DNA of 64,000 nucleotides from Bordetella parapertussis (GTDB taxonomy: Bacteria; Pseudomonadota; Gammaproteobacteria; Burkholderiales; Burkholderiaceae_D), in contig CAMBFZ010000007.1 in assembly GCA_945866125.1 (NCBI GenBank), positions 1 to 64,000 of the forward strand. The letters run 5' to 3'. Positions 61,625 to 64,000 of the stretch are shown here, in pieces (the stretch's first letter is position 1; each line of letters opens with the position of its first letter). The position numbers were made by a program, and so were the translations under genes. Below the pieces are notes generated by a model. The model saw nothing but the letters and a program-made list of their open reading frames with translations. It had not been told where the DNA came from and did no database searches.

Positions 61625-61645
61625 ACATTTTAACCGCATCCCTTC

Positions 61646-62083
61646 ATGTCGACTTACACCATCACCGAGCTGGCGCGCGAATTCGACATCACCCCGCGTG
61701 CGATCCGGTTTTATGAAGACCAGGGCTTGATCAGTCCGCGACGCGAAGGCACCGGCGGCCGTACCCGTGTCTATAGCGCGCGCGAACGGACCCGCTTAAA
61801 GCTTACCTTGCGTGGCAAGCGGCTTGGTCTGACGCTCTCCGAGATCAAAGACCTGGTCGATATGTATGAGTCGCCACAAGATTCCAGCGCCCAGCTCAAG
61901 CATTTTTTAACGGTGCTGGCGCGTCATCGCGAAGCGCTCGAGCAGCAGCGCGAAGACCTCGAGGTCACGCTGGCCGAGATCGCTGCGCACGAGGACAAAT
62001 GCCGTCGCATGTTGGCTGACCCTGCTTTGCGCGCCCAACCCAAACCCAAAAGCACCGCCATGCGTGCGCGGCGTGTGGCCTGA
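61646..62083 (+). CDS. liuR: MerR-family regulator of leucine/isovalerate degradation
   Basis: A 145-residue MerR protein: winged HTH TITELAREFDITPRAIRFYE with GLISPRREGTGGRTRVYS, and a coiled-coil dimerisation helix (REALEQQREDLEVTLAEIAA). A single Cys (about 121) follows. Adjacent isovaleryl-CoA dehydrogenase and the palindrome upstream support LiuR, which represses branched-chain amino-acid catabolism. Confidence 0.8.
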   Translation: MSTYTITELAREFDITPRAIRFYEDQGLISPRREGTGGRTRVYSARERTRLKLTLRGKRLGLTLSEIKDLVDMYESPQDSSAQLKHFLTVLARHREALEQQREDLEVTLAEIAAHEDKCRRMLADPALRAQPKPKSTAMRARRVA

Positions 62084-62115
62084 TATTCCGTCCAACCTCG
62101 TTCAAGGAAAACTAC

Positions 62116-63300
62116 ATGATCAATCTGCCCGGACTTCGCTTTGACCATGGCGAAGACATCGATGCGCTGCGCGACGCGGTGGCGCAGTTTGCCGCCGTTG
62201 AGATCGCGCCACGCGCGGCTGAGATTGATCGCAGCGACCAGTTTCCGATGGATTTGTGGCGCAAGATGGGCGCGCTTGGTTTGTTGGGCATTACGGTTGG
62301 CGAAGAGTATGGTGGCAGCGCGATGGGCTATCTGGCCCATATCGTGGCGATGGAAGAAATCTCGCGGGCGTCGGCCTCGATAGGACTCTCGTATGGTGCG
62401 CATTCGAATTTATGCGTCAATCAAATTCGTCGCAATGGCAGCACCGAACAAAAAAATGCTTACCTGCCCAAGCTGATCTCGGGCGAGTACATCGGCGCCC
62501 TCGCAATGTCGGAGCCGAATGCCGGATCCGATGTCGTCAGCATGAAACTACGGGCTGACTTCAAGGGTGACCATTGGGTACTGAACGGCAGCAAAATGTG
62601 GATCACCAACGGCCCCGATGCAGATGTGTTGGTGGTCTATGCAAAAAACGATATCGAAGCCGGCCCACGCGGAATGACGGCGTTTCTGATCGAGAAAAAT
62701 TTCCCCGGATTTTCAGTCGCCCAAAAACTCGACAAGCTTGGCATGCGCGGCTCGCACACGGGCGAACTAGTTTTTCAGGACTGTATCGTGCCGGCTGAAA
62801 ATATACTCGGCGGGCTCGGTCGCGGTGTCAATGTATTGATGTCGGGGTTGGATTACGAGCGGGCGGTATTGTCGGGTGGTCCGCTGGGCATCATGCAGGC
62901 CTGCATGGACGTCACCGTCCCGTACGTGCATGAGCGCAAACAATTTGGTCAGCCCATCGGTGAATTTCAACTCATGCAGGGCAAACTGGCCGACATGTAT
63001 TCCACCATGATGGCCTGTAAAGCCTATGTCTATGCCGTCGGTCAGGCCTGTGATCGGGCCAACTCGCCCGAGGCCGTGCGTGCGCTGCGCAAAGATGCCG
63101 CCGGCGCGATTTTATACTCGGCAGAGAAAGCCACCTGGATGGCGGGCGAGACCATTCAGGCACTCGGTGGTAATGGCTATATTAATGACTATCCTGCCGG
63201 GCGTTTGTGGCGCGACGCTAAGCTCTATGAGATTGGTGCCGGCACCAGCGAGATTCGTCGCATGCTGATTGGGCGTGAGCTGTTTGCCGAGACCGCCTGA
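62116..63300 (+). CDS. liuA: Isovaleryl-CoA dehydrogenase
   Basis: FAD acyl-CoA dehydrogenase of leucine degradation. The 394 residues include LAMSEPNAGSDVVSMKLRA, WITNGPDADVLVVYAK and GSHTGELVFQDC. Glu248 in GLDYERAVLSGG is at the isovaleryl-type catalytic base position, while the usual base position carries IGAGTSEIRR, with no Glu, which separates it from medium-chain enzymes. It starts 32 bp after liuR and is probably co-transcribed. Confidence 0.9.
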   Translation: MINLPGLRFDHGEDIDALRDAVAQFAAVEIAPRAAEIDRSDQFPMDLWRKMGALGLLGITVGEEYGGSAMGYLAHIVAMEEISRASASIGLSYGAHSNLCVNQIRRNGSTEQKNAYLPKLISGEYIGALAMSEPNAGSDVVSMKLRADFKGDHWVLNGSKMWITNGPDADVLVVYAKNDIEAGPRGMTAFLIEKNFPGFSVAQKLDKLGMRGSHTGELVFQDCIVPAENILGGLGRGVNVLMSGLDYERAVLSGGPLGIMQACMDVTVPYVHERKQFGQPIGEFQLMQGKLADMYSTMMACKAYVYAVGQACDRANSPEAVRALRKDAAGAILYSAEKATWMAGETIQALGGNGYINDYPAGRLWRDAKLYEIGAGTSEIRRMLIGRELFAETA

Positions 63301-63311
63301 GGCCGCGCCGA

Positions 63312-64000
63312 ATGCAACATTTCCCCAAATTATTGTCCTCCCAAATCGCGTTCGATATCGCACGCATGATTCTGGACGGCTTTGATAAACACTATCGCTT
63401 GTTCCGTCAGAGCAGTCAGGCCGCGCGCAGTCATTTCGAAAACAGGACCTGGAAACTGGCGCAGACGCAGGCGCGTGAGCGTATCGCTTTTTACGATAGT
63501 CGCGTGCAGGAGTGCGTGCAAAATCTTGAAGACGAATACGAAGAAGCCGACTTGACGGACAGTGTCTGGCGCGAGGTCAAACTGCATTACATCGGGCTGC
63601 TGACAGATCATCGGCAGCCGGAGCTGGCTGAGACATTTTTTAATTCAGTCTGCTGTAACATTTTGCATCGCACTTATTTCCATAATGATTTTATTTTTGT
63701 GCGGCCAGCGCTCTCGACCGAATATATCGAGCCGGCTGAAGGCACGCCCGCTTACCGGGTCTACTATCCCGTGCGACGCGACATCGCTACCGCGCTACGT
63801 CGTATGGTGACTAATTTTCAGCTCAATTGTGACTTTGCGCATCTCGATGACGATATTGGGCAAGTCGAGAAGCGCTTGCGCGTTGTACTCGGCGATGCGC
63901 CGCTGGAGGCCAATTATCAGCTGCAAGTGTTGGCCAGCCTGTTTTACCGCAACAAGGGCGCTTACATTGTTGGCAAGCTCATCAATGGCTATCAGGAACA
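63312..64000 (+). CDS. aceK: Isocitrate dehydrogenase kinase/phosphatase, N-terminal part
   Basis: The frame opens at ATG 63312 and runs off the window. AceK switches isocitrate dehydrogenase off by phosphorylation so that carbon enters the glyoxylate shunt. The visible 229 residues include IAFYDSRVQECVQNL, VKLHYIGLLTDHRQPELAET, FFNSVCCNILHRTYFHND and LFYRNKGAYIVGKLING, all characteristic of AceK. Catalytic domain residues lie beyond the window. Confidence 0.9.
   Translation, partial: MQHFPKLLSSQIAFDIARMILDGFDKHYRLFRQSSQAARSHFENRTWKLAQTQARERIAFYDSRVQECVQNLEDEYEEADLTDSVWREVKLHYIGLLTDHRQPELAETFFNSVCCNILHRTYFHNDFIFVRPALSTEYIEPAEGTPAYRVYYPVRRDIATALRRMVTNFQLNCDFAHLDDDIGQVEKRLRVVLGDAPLEANYQLQVLASLFYRNKGAYIVGKLINGYQE

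Noticed and set aside
1..64000. CRISPR arrays, tRNA/rRNA genes, transposases, puc (LH2) genes
   Set aside because: None was recognised on either strand by reading.

Overview
The window holds a nearly complete photosynthesis gene cluster (PGC) of an anoxygenic phototrophic proteobacterium. Three things point to the Betaproteobacteria, order Burkholderiales. The neighbours argS / SPOR protein / dsbA / SDR are a housekeeping run I associate with that group. The AcsF-type cyclase and tetrahaem PufC are followed by crtA-crtD-crtC and a separate lhaA-puhABC-crtIB arm. A LiuR / isovaleryl-CoA dehydrogenase pair lies at the right edge. The genus cannot be named from sequence reading alone.

Layout. 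(1) 1-5659, plus strand: Calvin-cycle genes fbp (partial), prkB, tkt, gph/cbbZ, fba, cbbY. No RubisCO gene is in the window. (2) 5643-12071, minus strand: bchG, a PucC-family transporter, bchP and tspO under one operator, then the regulators ppsR and ppaA/aerR. (3) 12394-23121, plus strand: bchF-N-B-H-L-M, a 51-codon membrane ORF, acsF, puhE. (4) 23239-25654, minus strand: a non-photosynthetic island with a sugar-acid-type dehydrogenase, a phage-type SSB and a Sak4-like ATPase. (5) 25995-30045, plus strand: a small membrane protein, then bchI-D-O. (6) 30060-34445, minus strand: ccmA-B-C-D-E and a surface lipoprotein of the TbpB-like beta-barrel type. (7) 34686-48733, plus strand: crtE-F, then the superoperon bchC-X-Y-Z-pufB-(orf73)-pufA-pufL-pufM-pufC-crtA-crtD-crtC. 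(8) 48755-54649, minus strand: lhaA-puhA-puhB-puhC-crtI-crtB. (9) 54970-64000: argS, SPOR, dsbA, SDR, a BtuF-like receptor, an XRE regulator, an MBL hydrolase, LiuR, isovaleryl-CoA dehydrogenase and the start of aceK.

Together these genes make bacteriochlorophyll a from protoporphyrin IX and geranylgeranyl diphosphate, carotenoids of the spheroidene/spheroidenone type, and the RC-LH1 complex with its tetrahaem cytochrome. Ring E closure rests on the O2-dependent AcsF; no bchE is present, so pigment synthesis should need some oxygen. No LH2 (puc) structural genes are present. Intergenic operators of the PpsR/CrtJ form TGT-N12-ACA, often paired about 8 bp apart and overlapping a TTGACA -35 box, precede bchG, ppsR, bchF, the bchI arm, crtE, bchC and lhaA, which suggests one redox/light regulon.

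The least expected items are a non-LH single-span membrane protein between pufB and pufA, a putative small RNA whose -35 box lies in a PpsR operator upstream of lhaA, a small membrane ORF coupled to bchM and overlapping acsF, the ccmABCDE block and surface lipoprotein inside the PGC, and the phage recombination pair inserted between puhE and bchI.
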